Source: Streptomyces sp. DH-12
Lineage (GTDB): Bacteria > Actinomycetota > Actinomycetes > Streptomycetales > Streptomycetaceae
DNA length: 64,000 nt
Assembly: GCF_002899455.1 (NCBI RefSeq)
Contig: NZ_PPFB01000001.1
Location: 6,168,001-6,232,000, forward strand
Reading direction: 5' to 3'
The stretch's first letter is position 1, and each line of letters starts with the position of its first letter. This document shows positions 46,011 to 53,928 of the stretch, in pieces. A program made the translations under genes and the position numbers. A model generated the notes under the pieces. That model made no database searches. It was not told where the DNA came from and worked only from the letters and a program-made list of their open reading frames with translations.

Positions 46011-46279
46011 CGCCGCGGCCCGCCGTCGCGGACGTCCGGGAGCCGAGCGGGGCCGACGTCCTCGGCGCCTGCGCCGCGAGGGCGACGGCCGGGCCTGGTC
46101 GCGGCGGCCGGCAGGTGATCCCGGCCGTCCGCCAGATGGACCGGCGGCCGGACCCCGCACCCGGCGTGGGAGGATCGAAGGACGGCGGACCGGGACCCGC
46201 GCACCCCGTCCCGCCGCGCGCGTACGCGAGAAGGAGCGTGCGCAGGGCAGTACCGGGGCGCGAACACGGAGGAGCACCG
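46011..46279. other. Gene-free gap between aroE and aroC
   Basis: About 270 bp of GC-rich sequence with no translation resembling a protein family in any frame. It must contain the aroC promoter, which I could not define. From memory, other streptomycetes carry an extra gene (prepilin-peptidase-like) between these two. No remnant is recognisable here. Confidence 0.5.
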
Positions 46280-47464
46280 TTGAGCAGGTTGCGCTGGCTG
46301 ACCGCGGGTGAGTCCCACGGTCCCGCACTCGTGGCGACGCTGGAGGGTCTTCCCGCCGGCGTGCCGATCACCACGGACATGGTGGCGGACCACCTGGCGA
46401 GGCGGCGGCTCGGCCACGGTCGCGGTGCCCGGATGAAGTTCGAGCGGGACGAGGTCACGTTCCTGGGCGGCGTCCGGCACGGACTGACCCTGGGCTCCCC
46501 GGTCGCGATCATGGTGGGCAACACCGAGTGGCCCAAGTGGGAGCAGGTCATGGCGGCCGACCCGGTCGACCCCGGCATCCTCCGGGGACTGGCCCGCAAC
46601 GCCCCGCTCACCCGCCCGCGTCCCGGCCACGCCGACCTGGCCGGCATGCAGAAGTACGGTTTCGACGAGGCCCGGCCGGTCCTGGAGCGCGCCTCCGCCC
46701 GGGAGACCGCCGCCCGGGTGGCGCTCGGCGCGGTGGCCCGCTCGTACCTGAAGGAGACGGCCGGCGTCGAGATCGTCTCCCACGTGGTCGAACTGTGCTC
46801 CGTCAAGGCGCCGCAGGGCGTGTACCCCACTCCCGCCGACGTCGAGCGGCTCGACGCCGACCCGCTGCGCTGCCTGGACGCCGACACGTCGAAGGCGATG
46901 GTCGCCGAGGTCGACCAGGCGCACAAGGACGGCGACACCCTCGGCGGCGTGGTGGAGGTCCTAGCCTACGGCGTGCCCGTGGGCCTCGGCTCCCACGTCC
47001 ACTGGGACCGCAAGCTCGACGCGCGGCTGGCCGGCGCCCTCATGGGCATCCAGGCCATCAAGGGCGTCGAGATCGGCGACGGCTTCGAGCTGGCCCGCGT
47101 GCCCGGCTCCGAGGCGCACGACGAGATCGTCAACACGCCCGAGGGCATCAAGCGGGTCTCCGGCCGGGCCGGCGGCACCGAGGGCGGCCTGTCCACCGGT
47201 GAGCTGCTGCGCGTCCGCGCCGCGATGAAGCCCATCGCCACCGTGCCGCGCGCCCTGAAGACGGTGGACGTGACCACGGGCGAGGCCGCGCAGGCCCACC
47301 ACCAGCGCTCCGACGTCTCGGCCGTGCCGGCCGCCGGCATCGTCGCCGAGGCGATGGTCGCGCTGGTGCTGGCGGACGCGGTGGCGGAGAAGTTCGGCGG
47401 CGACAGCGTCACCGAGACCCGCCGCAACGTCACCTCGTACCTCGACAACCTGGCGATCCGATGA
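46280..47464 (+). CDS. aroC: Chorismate synthase
   Basis: A 394-residue flavin-dependent enzyme forming chorismate, the last common step to aromatic amino acids. The three signatures are intact: GESHGPAL, RPGHADL and RASARETAARVA. The start is a TTG (LSRLRWLTAGE) chosen because GGAGGAG lies six bases upstream and it gives the usual N terminus. It overlaps aroK by four bases. Confidence 0.95.
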   Translation: MSRLRWLTAGESHGPALVATLEGLPAGVPITTDMVADHLARRRLGHGRGARMKFERDEVTFLGGVRHGLTLGSPVAIMVGNTEWPKWEQVMAADPVDPGILRGLARNAPLTRPRPGHADLAGMQKYGFDEARPVLERASARETAARVALGAVARSYLKETAGVEIVSHVVELCSVKAPQGVYPTPADVERLDADPLRCLDADTSKAMVAEVDQAHKDGDTLGGVVEVLAYGVPVGLGSHVHWDRKLDARLAGALMGIQAIKGVEIGDGFELARVPGSEAHDEIVNTPEGIKRVSGRAGGTEGGLSTGELLRVRAAMKPIATVPRALKTVDVTTGEAAQAHHQRSDVSAVPAAGIVAEAMVALVLADAVAEKFGGDSVTETRRNVTSYLDNLAIR

Positions 47465-47973
47465 GCCCGCGACTCGTCCTGACCGGCCCGATGGGCGTGG
47501 GCAAGTCCACCGTGGGCCGGCTGCTGGCCGAGCGGCTCGGCGTCGCCTACCGGGACACCGACGACGACATCGTCGCCGCCGAGGGCCGCACCATCGCCGA
47601 CATCTTCGTCGAGGACGGCGAGCCCGCCTTTCGCGCCCTGGAGAAGGAGGCCGTGCGGCAGGCCCTCGCCTCCCACGACGGCGTCCTCGCCCTGGGCGGC
47701 GGCGCGATCCTCGACCCGGACACCCGCGCGCTGCTCGCCGCGGAGCGGGTCGTCTACCTGTCGATGGACGTCGAGGAGGCCGTCCGGCGCACCGGCCTGG
47801 GCGCCGCCCGCCCGCTCCTCGCGGTCAACCCGCGCAAGCAGTGGCGCGAGCTGATGGAGGCCCGCCGCCACCTGTACGAGGAGACCGCCACGGCCGTCGT
47901 GCCGACCGACGGCCGCACGCCCGAAGAGGTCGCCGACGCGGTCCTGGACGCACTGGAGCTGAAGGAAGCATGA
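47461..47973 (+). CDS. aroK: Shikimate kinase
   Basis: A 170-residue P-loop kinase phosphorylating shikimate. Walker A GPMGVGKST, the substrate Asp pair in YRDTDDDI, and GGGAIL are present, with a lid region around LGAARPLLAVNPRKQW. It overlaps aroC (ATGA) and aroB (ATGA), forming a tight aroCKB unit. Confidence 0.95.
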   Translation: MSPRLVLTGPMGVGKSTVGRLLAERLGVAYRDTDDDIVAAEGRTIADIFVEDGEPAFRALEKEAVRQALASHDGVLALGGGAILDPDTRALLAAERVVYLSMDVEEAVRRTGLGAARPLLAVNPRKQWRELMEARRHLYEETATAVVPTDGRTPEEVADAVLDALELKEA

Positions 47974-49064
47974 GCAACGAGGCAGTGACCCGCATCCACG
48001 TCGCGGGCACGGCGGGCACCGATCCCTACGACGTCCTGGTCGGCCGGCAGCTGCTCGGCGAACTGGCCGGGCTGATCGGCGACAAGGCGCAGCGGGTCGC
48101 GATCGTCCACCCCGAGGCCCTCGCCGAGACCGGTGACGCGCTGCGCGCCGACCTCGCCGGGCAGGGCTACGAGGCCGTCGCCATCCAGGTGCCGAACGCG
48201 GAGGAGGCCAAGACCGCCGAGGTCGCCGCCTACTGCTGGAAGGCGCTCGGCCAGTCCGGCTTCACCCGCACCGACGTCATCGTGGGCGTCGGCGGCGGCG
48301 CCACCACCGACCTGGCCGGATTCGTCGCCGCGACCTGGCTGCGCGGCGTGCGCTGGATCGCCGTCCCCACCACCGTGCTGGCCATGGTCGACGCGGCCGT
48401 GGGCGGCAAGACCGGCATCAACACCGCCGAGGGCAAGAACCTCGTCGGCGCCTTCCACCCGCCCGCCGGCGTCCTCTGCGACCTCGCCGCCCTCGACTCC
48501 CTCCCGGTCCACGACTACGTCTCCGGGCTCGCCGAGGTCATCAAGGCCGGTTTCATCGCCGACCCGGTGATCCTCGACCTGATCGAGTCCGACCCCGAGG
48601 CCGCGCGCACCCCGGCAGGACCGCACACCGCCGAGCTGATCGAACGCTCGATCCGGGTGAAGGCCGACGTGGTCTCCAACGACCTCAAGGAGTCCGGCCT
48701 CCGCGAGATCCTCAACTACGGCCACACCCTCGGCCACGCCATCGAGAAGAACGAGCGCTACAAGTGGCGCCACGGCGCCGCCGTCGCCGTCGGCATGCAC
48801 TTCGCCGCCGAACTGGGCCGTCTCGCCGGCCGCCTCGACGACGCCACCGCCGACCGCCACCGCACGGTCCTCGAGGCAGTCGGGCTCCCGCTGCACTACC
48901 GCTACGACCAGTGGCCCAAGCTGCTGGAGAACATGAAGGTCGACAAGAAGTCCCGCGGCAACCTGCTGCGCTTCGTCGTCCTCGACGGGCTCGCCAAGCC
49001 CACCCTGCTGGAGGGCCCCGACCCGGCCGTCCTGCTCGCCGCCTACGGCGAGGTGGGCGAGTAG
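47970..49064 (+). CDS. aroB: 3-dehydroquinate synthase
   Basis: A 364-residue NAD- and metal-dependent enzyme converting DAHP to 3-dehydroquinate. The NAD-binding block GVGGGATTDLAGFVAATW and the metal ligands in LAEVIKAG and NYGHTLGHAIE are intact. The ATG overlaps the aroK stop, with GAAGGAAG upstream. Confidence 0.95.
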   Translation: MSNEAVTRIHVAGTAGTDPYDVLVGRQLLGELAGLIGDKAQRVAIVHPEALAETGDALRADLAGQGYEAVAIQVPNAEEAKTAEVAAYCWKALGQSGFTRTDVIVGVGGGATTDLAGFVAATWLRGVRWIAVPTTVLAMVDAAVGGKTGINTAEGKNLVGAFHPPAGVLCDLAALDSLPVHDYVSGLAEVIKAGFIADPVILDLIESDPEAARTPAGPHTAELIERSIRVKADVVSNDLKESGLREILNYGHTLGHAIEKNERYKWRHGAAVAVGMHFAAELGRLAGRLDDATADRHRTVLEAVGLPLHYRYDQWPKLLENMKVDKKSRGNLLRFVVLDGLAKPTLLEGPDPAVLLAAYGEVGE

Positions 49065-49195
49065 CCGCCTGACGGGCACTCATCACCGCCCCCGGCCGTT
49101 CACACAACGACGGCAGGGGGCGGTACCGTTCGGTGACGCGGGGACGGCCCCCGTTGTCAGTGACCCATTGCCTGTACGAGACGGAGTGGCACCGG

Positions 49196-50038
49196 ATGCA
49201 GCACGCAGTGGGTTCTCCGCTGCCGCCGCCCCACCAGCCGGGGCACGGACCGGCCGCCGGCTGGTCACCGGCCGCGCACCACCCAGGTCAGCACCAGCAG
49301 GGCCCCGCGGCCCCGCCGCCCGCCCAGCCCCCCGGCTACCCGGCGCCCCCGCCCCCGGCGGGCCCGCAGCACGCCTCGATGCCTCCGCCGCCGGACACCA
49401 CCGGCCATGTCTCGCTGCCGCCCGGCGGGCCGGTCGCCATGCCGAGCCCGCCGCAGGCCCCCGTGGGCCCCGGCCCGACCGCGGCGACCCTCGCCGTCCT
49501 GCTCATCGGCCCCGCGGGCGCCGGCAAGACGAGCGTGGCCAAGTACTGGGCGGACCACCGCCGGGTGCCCACCGCGCACATCAGCCTCGACGACGTCCGC
49601 GAGTGGGTCCGCTCCGGCTTCGCCGACCCGCAGACCGGCTGGAACGACAACTCGGAGGCCCAGTACCGGCTGGCCCGCCGCACCTGCGGCTTCGCCGCCC
49701 GTAACTTCCTGGCCAACGGCATCTCGTGCATCCTCGACGACGCGGTCTTCCCCGACCGTCCGGTCGTCGGCCTCGGCGGCTGGAAGCGGCACGTCGGCCC
49801 CGGCCTGCTGCCCGTCGTCCTCCTGCCCGGCCTGGACGTCGTCCTGGAGCGCAACGCGGAGCGCACCGGCAACCGCCGTCTCAGTGACGAGGAGGTGGCC
49901 CGCATCCACGGCCGCATGGCCGGCTGGTACGGCTCGGGCCTGCCGATCATCGACAACTCCCAACTGGACATACCGGAGACGGCCCGCATCCTCGACGACG
50001 TCCTCACCCGGGCGATAGCCAGCCCGCCGAAGTGGTGA
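49196..50038 (+). CDS. P-loop ATPase/kinase with Pro-rich N terminus
   Basis: A 280-residue protein. The first 95 residues are low-complexity Pro/Gly/His/Ala and probably disordered. The C-terminal domain is an AAA_33/zeta-type P-loop kinase: Walker A LLIGPAGAGKTSVAKYW, then ISLDDVREW, ILDDAVFPDR and a helical lid (ERNAERTGNRRLSDEEVARIHGRMAGWY). It could phosphorylate a nucleotide or small molecule; the substrate is unknown. The ATG at 49196 has GGAG upstream. It sits between aroB and the peptidase-P-like gene, a conserved streptomycete position. Confidence 0.82.
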   Translation: MQHAVGSPLPPPHQPGHGPAAGWSPAAHHPGQHQQGPAAPPPAQPPGYPAPPPPAGPQHASMPPPPDTTGHVSLPPGGPVAMPSPPQAPVGPGPTAATLAVLLIGPAGAGKTSVAKYWADHRRVPTAHISLDDVREWVRSGFADPQTGWNDNSEAQYRLARRTCGFAARNFLANGISCILDDAVFPDRPVVGLGGWKRHVGPGLLPVVLLPGLDVVLERNAERTGNRRLSDEEVARIHGRMAGWYGSGLPIIDNSQLDIPETARILDDVLTRAIASPPKW

Positions 50039-50128
50039 GCCCCTCTCCCTGAGGGCACGAGCCCCGATGGGGGAGCGGCCGGGTCCCCGGTCGGCCCCGC
50101 TCGACCGGCGACATCCCGCCGCCGCTCC

Positions 50129-50134
50129 TAGGCT
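50129..50134 (+). promoter_or_regulatory. -10 element of the peptidase-P-like gene (leaderless)
   Basis: TAGGCT at 50129-50134 is six bases before ATG 50141, with no ribosome site between, predicting a leaderless mRNA for this gene and possibly efp-nusB behind it. Confidence 0.5.
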
Positions 50135-50140
50135 CGAACC

Positions 50141-51247
50141 ATGTCTGAGGTCTACGCGGTCCGCCGGACGCGCCTCCGGGAACACTGCAACGCGAGCGGC
50201 AGCACGGCCGCGCTGGTGTCCCGGCCCGCCAACGTCCGTTACCTGTCCGGCGCCGCCCCCGGGAACGCCGTGCTGCTGCTCGGCAGGACCGAGGACGTGC
50301 TGGTGTGCGCGGAGCCCCCGGACGACCGCGTCCCGCACCACCGTCCCGACGAGGCCCTGCGCCTGCACGTCATGTCCGGCGTCGGCGGCGACCCCGCCGT
50401 GGAGGCCGCCGCCCTCGCCGTCGCCCAGGGCGTCGACGCCCTCGCCGTGGAGGAGCACCACCTCACCGTCACCCGGCACCGCGCGATCCGCGAGGCCGCC
50501 CCCCGGCTGCGCCTCACCGGTGTCGGCGGCGCCGTCGAACAGCTCCGCGTGGTCAAGGACGAGGAGGAGATCTCCTGTCTCCGCATCGGCGCGGAGATCG
50601 CCGACCAGGCCCTGGGCGAGCTCCTGGAGTCCATCCTGGTCGGCCGCACCGAACGCCACCTCGCCCTGGAACTGGAGCGCCGCCTGGTCGACCACGGCGC
50701 CGACGGCCCGGCCTTCCCCACCTCCGTCGCCACCGGCCCCCACGCCGGCCGCCCCGGCCACCGCCCCACCGACCGGCGGGTGGAGGAGGGCGACTTCCTC
50801 TCCGTCTGCCTCGGCGCCACCTACCGCGGCTACCGCTGCGAGATCGGCCGCACCTTCGTCATCGGCACGGCCCCCGCCGACTGGCAGATCGAGCTGTACG
50901 ACCTGGTGTTCTCCGCCCAGCGCGCGGGACGCGAGTCCCTGGCGCCCGGCGCCGCATGCCGTGACGTGGACCGTGCGGCGCGCCAGGTGCTGGACTCCGC
51001 CGGGTACGGCGAGGCGCTTCCGGCCCTCACCGGTCACGGAGTCGGACTGGAAATCGACGAGGACCCTCAATTGACCCCGGCGGCCATGGGTAAACTGGAC
51101 GCTTGCGTGCCGGTGACCGTCGAGCCGGGGGTCCATCTCCCCGGCCGGGGCGGGGTCCGGATCGATGACACGCTCGTCGTGCGCCCCGAGGCGGACGGCG
51201 GACCCGAGCTACTCACCATCACGACCAAGGAGCTGCTGGCGCTCTAG
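50141..51247 (+). CDS. M24 (aminopeptidase P fold) protein with replaced metal ligands
   Basis: A 368-residue protein with the two-domain layout of Xaa-Pro aminopeptidases (creatinase-like N domain, pita-bread C domain), usually annotated pepP beside efp. Aligning by eye with E. coli PepP, the expected metal Asp260 and Asp271 are Cys223 and Glu234 (VCLGATYRGYRCEIGRT). His354 is kept as His299, but the second His of the HxxGLxxH block is Asp306 (GHGVGLEIDEDP). Glu383 is kept (EPG), and Glu406 is Asp342 (VRIDDT). The active site is therefore atypical and peptidase activity is doubtful. It is 70 bp upstream of efp. Confidence 0.85.
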   Translation: MSEVYAVRRTRLREHCNASGSTAALVSRPANVRYLSGAAPGNAVLLLGRTEDVLVCAEPPDDRVPHHRPDEALRLHVMSGVGGDPAVEAAALAVAQGVDALAVEEHHLTVTRHRAIREAAPRLRLTGVGGAVEQLRVVKDEEEISCLRIGAEIADQALGELLESILVGRTERHLALELERRLVDHGADGPAFPTSVATGPHAGRPGHRPTDRRVEEGDFLSVCLGATYRGYRCEIGRTFVIGTAPADWQIELYDLVFSAQRAGRESLAPGAACRDVDRAARQVLDSAGYGEALPALTGHGVGLEIDEDPQLTPAAMGKLDACVPVTVEPGVHLPGRGGVRIDDTLVVRPEADGGPELLTITTKELLAL

Positions 51248-51317
51248 CCTCGCGCAGTGCGCCTGCCTTCGCCCCGGCCGTCGTCCACGTCAGTCCAGTC
51301 CAGGAGATTCCGCAACC

Positions 51318-51884
51318 GTGGCTTCCACGAACGACCTCAAGAACGGCATGGTGCTCAAGCTCGAAGGCGGCCAGCTCTGGTCCGTCGTCGAGTTCCAGCA
51401 CGTCAAGCCCGGCAAGGGCCCGGCCTTCGTGCGCACCAAGCTGAAGAACGTGCTGTCCGGCAAGACCGTCGACAAGACCTTCAACGCCGGCGTCAAGGTC
51501 GAAACGGCCACCGTCGACAAGCGCGACATGCAGTTCTCCTACATGGACGGCGACTACTTCGTCTTCATGGACATGGAGACCTACGACCAGCTGCACATCG
51601 ACCGCAAGGTCGTCGGCGACGCCGCCCACTTCCTCGTCGAGGGCTTCGAGGCCACCGTCGCCCAGCACGAGGGCGAGGTGCTCTTCGTCGAGCTCCCGGC
51701 CGCCGTCGAGCTGACCGTCGCCGAGACCGAGCCCGGCGTCCAGGGCGACCGCTCCACCGGCGGCACCAAGCCCGCCACGCTGGAGACCGGCCACCAGATC
51801 CAGGTCCCGCTCTTCATCACCACCGGTGAGAAGATCAAGGTCGACACCCGCACGAGCGACTACCTCGGCCGGGTGAACAGCTAA
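51318..51884 (+). CDS. efp: Elongation factor P
   Basis: A 188-residue three-domain factor that relieves ribosome stalling at polyproline. The loop that reaches the peptidyl-transferase centre reads PGKGP with Lys33, the palindromic form described for actinobacterial EF-P that works without lysine modification. No modification enzyme is encoded nearby. GTG 51318 has AGGAG upstream. nusB starts two bases after the stop. Confidence 0.96.
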   Translation: MASTNDLKNGMVLKLEGGQLWSVVEFQHVKPGKGPAFVRTKLKNVLSGKTVDKTFNAGVKVETATVDKRDMQFSYMDGDYFVFMDMETYDQLHIDRKVVGDAAHFLVEGFEATVAQHEGEVLFVELPAAVELTVAETEPGVQGDRSTGGTKPATLETGHQIQVPLFITTGEKIKVDTRTSDYLGRVNS

Positions 51885-51886
51885 CC

Positions 51887-52318
51887 GTGGCTGCCCGCAA
51901 CACGGCCCGCAAGCGCGCCTTCCAGATCATCTTCGAGGGTGACCAGCGCGGCACCGAGGTCCTGACGGTCCTCGCCGACTGGATCCGGCACTCCCGGACC
52001 GACCCCCGGCAGCCGCCGGTGAGCGAGTACACGATGCAGCTCGTCGAGGGCTACGCGGAGCACGCGAAGCGGATCGACGAGCTGATCTCCCAGTACTCGG
52101 TCGGCTGGACGCTCGACCGGATGCCGGTCGTGGACCGCAGCATCCTGCGGCTCGGCGCGTACGAGCTGATCTGGGTCGACGAGACCCCGGACGCGGTCGT
52201 GCTGGACGAGATGGTGCAGCTGGCGAAGGAGTTCTCCACGGACGAGTCCCCCTCGTTCGTCAACGGCCTCCTCGGCCGTCTCAAGGAACTCAAGCCGTCC
52301 CTGCGCCGCGGCGAGTAG
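51887..52318 (+). CDS. nusB: Transcription antitermination factor NusB
   Basis: A 143-residue all-helical RNA-binding protein that acts with NusE on boxA in rRNA leaders. The N-terminal Arg-rich helix (AARNTARKRAFQIIFEGDQRG) and the block WTLDRMPVVDRSILRLGAYELIW are typical. It follows efp by two bases and ends at the large shared terminator. Confidence 0.95.
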   Translation: MAARNTARKRAFQIIFEGDQRGTEVLTVLADWIRHSRTDPRQPPVSEYTMQLVEGYAEHAKRIDELISQYSVGWTLDRMPVVDRSILRLGAYELIWVDETPDAVVLDEMVQLAKEFSTDESPSFVNGLLGRLKELKPSLRRGE

Positions 52319-52404
52319 AGCGCCCCGCCAGGGGCGCGCGGAACCGCGCGCCCGACCCGCCACGGCCCGCGGCCGGTGAACGACCGCAGCCGGCGGACGA
52401 AAAA

Positions 52405-52446
52405 CCGCCGGGGTGCCGGAACCACAAGGTTCCGGCACCCCGGCGG
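52405..52446. terminator. Bidirectional terminator between nusB and bldD
   Basis: A perfect 19-bp stem (52405-52423 with 52428-52446) and a four-base loop ACAA. AAAAA at its left gives a T-run for the minus-strand bldD transcript, so it is best suited to end bldD while also stopping nusB. Confidence 0.9.
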
Positions 52447-52472
52447 CACGTTTCTGCGCCCCCGCGGAGCGG

Positions 52473-52976
52473 CTACGCGTCCTCGTGGGACGCCACCGCA
52501 CGGCGCGCGTCCGCGTCCAGCACACCCCAGCTGATGAGCTGCTCGGTGAGGACCGAGGGCGACTGGTCGTAGATCACGGCGAGCGTGCGCAGGTCGTCCT
52601 GGCGGATCGACAGCACCTTGCCGTTGTAGTCACCGCGCTGCGACTGGATCGTCGCCGCGTAGCGCTGCAGCGGGCCCGCCTTCTCGGCCGGCACCGTGGC
52701 CAGCCGCTCCAGGTCCAGGACCAGCTTCGGCGGGGGCTCGGCGGCGCCGCCCGGGGTCGTGCCCGGCAGCAGCTCCTGCACCGGGACGCCGTAGAAGTCC
52801 GCCAGCTCCGCGAGGCGCTGCACGGTCACGGCGCGGTCGCCGCGCTCGTACGAACCGACCACGACCGCCTTCCAGCGGCCCTGGGACTTCTCCTCGACAC
52901 CGTGGAGGGAAAGGCCCTGCTGGGTGCGGATGGCCCGGAGCTTGGCCCCGAGCTGTTTGGCGTATTCGCTGGACAT
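52473..52976 (-). CDS. bldD: Developmental regulator BldD (c-di-GMP-responsive)
   Basis: A 167-residue master repressor of sporulation genes. An N-terminal HTH_XRE domain (EYAKQLGAKLRAIRTQQGLSL... GSYERGDRAVTV) binds DNA. The C-terminal domain carries the tetrameric c-di-GMP signature RGD (114-116), eight residues, RQDD (125-128), exactly as in S. coelicolor. The ATG at 52976 gives the canonical start MSSEYAKQLG. It is divergent from pyrR. Its promoter overlaps palindromes fitting its own binding site, so it is probably autoregulated. Confidence 0.97.
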   Translation of the reverse strand: MSSEYAKQLGAKLRAIRTQQGLSLHGVEEKSQGRWKAVVVGSYERGDRAVTVQRLAELADFYGVPVQELLPGTTPGGAAEPPPKLVLDLERLATVPAEKAGPLQRYAATIQSQRGDYNGKVLSIRQDDLRTLAVIYDQSPSVLTEQLISWGVLDADARRAVASHEDA

Positions 52977-53031
52977 ATAGCTCCCCGGCACTGTGTCGAC
53001 GCGGATGGCTGGATTCCATGCCGCGCGGCTG

Positions 53032-53061
53032 GTAACTCACTGTGAGGTTACGCAGCGTTAC
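53032..53061 (-). promoter_or_regulatory. BldD-type operator palindromes at the bldD promoter
   Basis: Two overlapping inverted repeats: GTAACTCAC-T-GTGAGGTTAC (53032-53051, one-base indel) and GTTACGC-A-GCGTTAC (53047-53061, six of seven). The first contains the AGTGA/TCAC half-sites reported for BldD. They cover the -10 and spacer of the bldD promoter, where binding would repress. Confidence 0.65.
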
Positions 53062-53074
53062 TCTCGCGCGTCAA
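53045..53074 (-). promoter_or_regulatory. bldD: bldD promoter
   Basis: On the minus strand TTGACG (53074-53069) and TAACCT (53050-53045) are spaced by 18 bp. The predicted start is near 53038, with a leader of about 62 nt. Confidence 0.7.
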
Positions 53075-53168
53075 GCCGAATGGTCCACACCGACTCTTCC
53101 GTGGTAGCGAAGATCGGCTGCTCCATCCGGGTGATCAGGGGTGTCGCTACGGCCCGTGGACGACCTGC

Positions 53169-53174
53169 TAGCCT
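53169..53174 (+). promoter_or_regulatory. -10 element of the pyr operon
   Basis: TAGCCT at 53169-53174 gives a predicted start near 53182 and a short leader ending in the pyrR ribosome site. Confidence 0.5.
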
Positions 53175-53185
53175 GTGGAGCGCAA

Positions 53186-53230
53186 CCCGACGTCCTTTAA
53201 GGTCCGTCCCGTGAGGCGGAGAAGGAGGTC
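53186..53230 (+). promoter_or_regulatory. PyrR-binding RNA element sequestering the pyrR ribosome site
   Basis: TCCTT (53193-53197) pairs with AAGGA (53222-53226) and TCCG (53203-53206) with CGGA (53217-53220), enclosing the terminal loop TCCCGTGAGG. The sequence matches the conserved PyrR-binding hairpin found before actinobacterial pyr operons. Its 3' arm is the AAGGAGG ribosome site of pyrR, so PyrR-UMP binding should block translation. No separate terminator or antiterminator is present. Confidence 0.75.
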
Positions 53231-53238
53231 CGTTTCGT

Positions 53239-53823
53239 ATGGACACGCAGGATCCGCAACCGCCGCCCACGTCGCGGCCGGACGCACGGCCCGTTCTCGA
53301 GGCCCCCGACATCGCGCGGGTCATGACCCGTATCGCCCACGAGATCGTCGAACGCGCCAAGGGCGCCGACGACGTGGTGCTCCTCGGCATCCCGACCCGA
53401 GGCGTCTTCCTCGCCCGGCGGCTCGCCGACAAGCTCGAGCAGATCACCGAGCGCAAGGTTCCGGTCGGCTCGCTCGACATCACCATGTACCGCGACGACC
53501 TGCGCATGCAGCCGCCGCGGGCGCTGGCCCGCACCGAGATCCCCGGTGACGGCCTCGACGGCAAGCTCGTCGTCCTCGTCGACGACGTGCTCTTCTCCGG
53601 CCGCACCATCCGCGCCGCCCTCGACGCGCTGAACGACATCGGCCGCCCCCGCGCGGTGCAGCTGGCCGTCCTCGTCGACCGCGGCCACCGCGAACTGCCC
53701 ATCCGCGCCGACTACGTCGGCAAGAACCTCCCCACGTCGCTGCGGGAGACGGTCAAGGTCCTGCTCGTCGAGGAGGACGGCCGCGACACCGTGCTGCTCG
53801 GCGCCAAGCAGACCCCCCAGTAG
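53239..53823 (+). CDS. pyrR: Pyrimidine operon regulator / uracil phosphoribosyltransferase PyrR
   Basis: A 194-residue RNA-binding regulator of the pyr operon with a uracil phosphoribosyltransferase fold. The PRPP loop VVLVDDVLFSGRTIRAAL is intact. An N-terminal extension of about 15 residues is Pro-rich. ATG 53239 is preceded by a perfect AAGGAGGT that is part of the leader hairpin. It is the first gene of the operon, divergent from bldD. Confidence 0.95.
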   Translation: MDTQDPQPPPTSRPDARPVLEAPDIARVMTRIAHEIVERAKGADDVVLLGIPTRGVFLARRLADKLEQITERKVPVGSLDITMYRDDLRMQPPRALARTEIPGDGLDGKLVVLVDDVLFSGRTIRAALDALNDIGRPRAVQLAVLVDRGHRELPIRADYVGKNLPTSLRETVKVLLVEEDGRDTVLLGAKQTPQ

Positions 53824-53928
53824 CACCGCGAAGCGCACCCGGACGCCTGTGCGCCGGCGCGGCACGCCCACGCGCGTACCCGTCTGCCCGATTTCGCCTC
53901 ATTGAACTGCCTTTACGGAGCCTGACAG

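Noticed and set aside
45971..46279. A degraded prepilin-peptidase gene between aroE and aroC
   Set aside because: None of the frames shows the expected membrane or aspartate motifs, so a pseudogene cannot be claimed.
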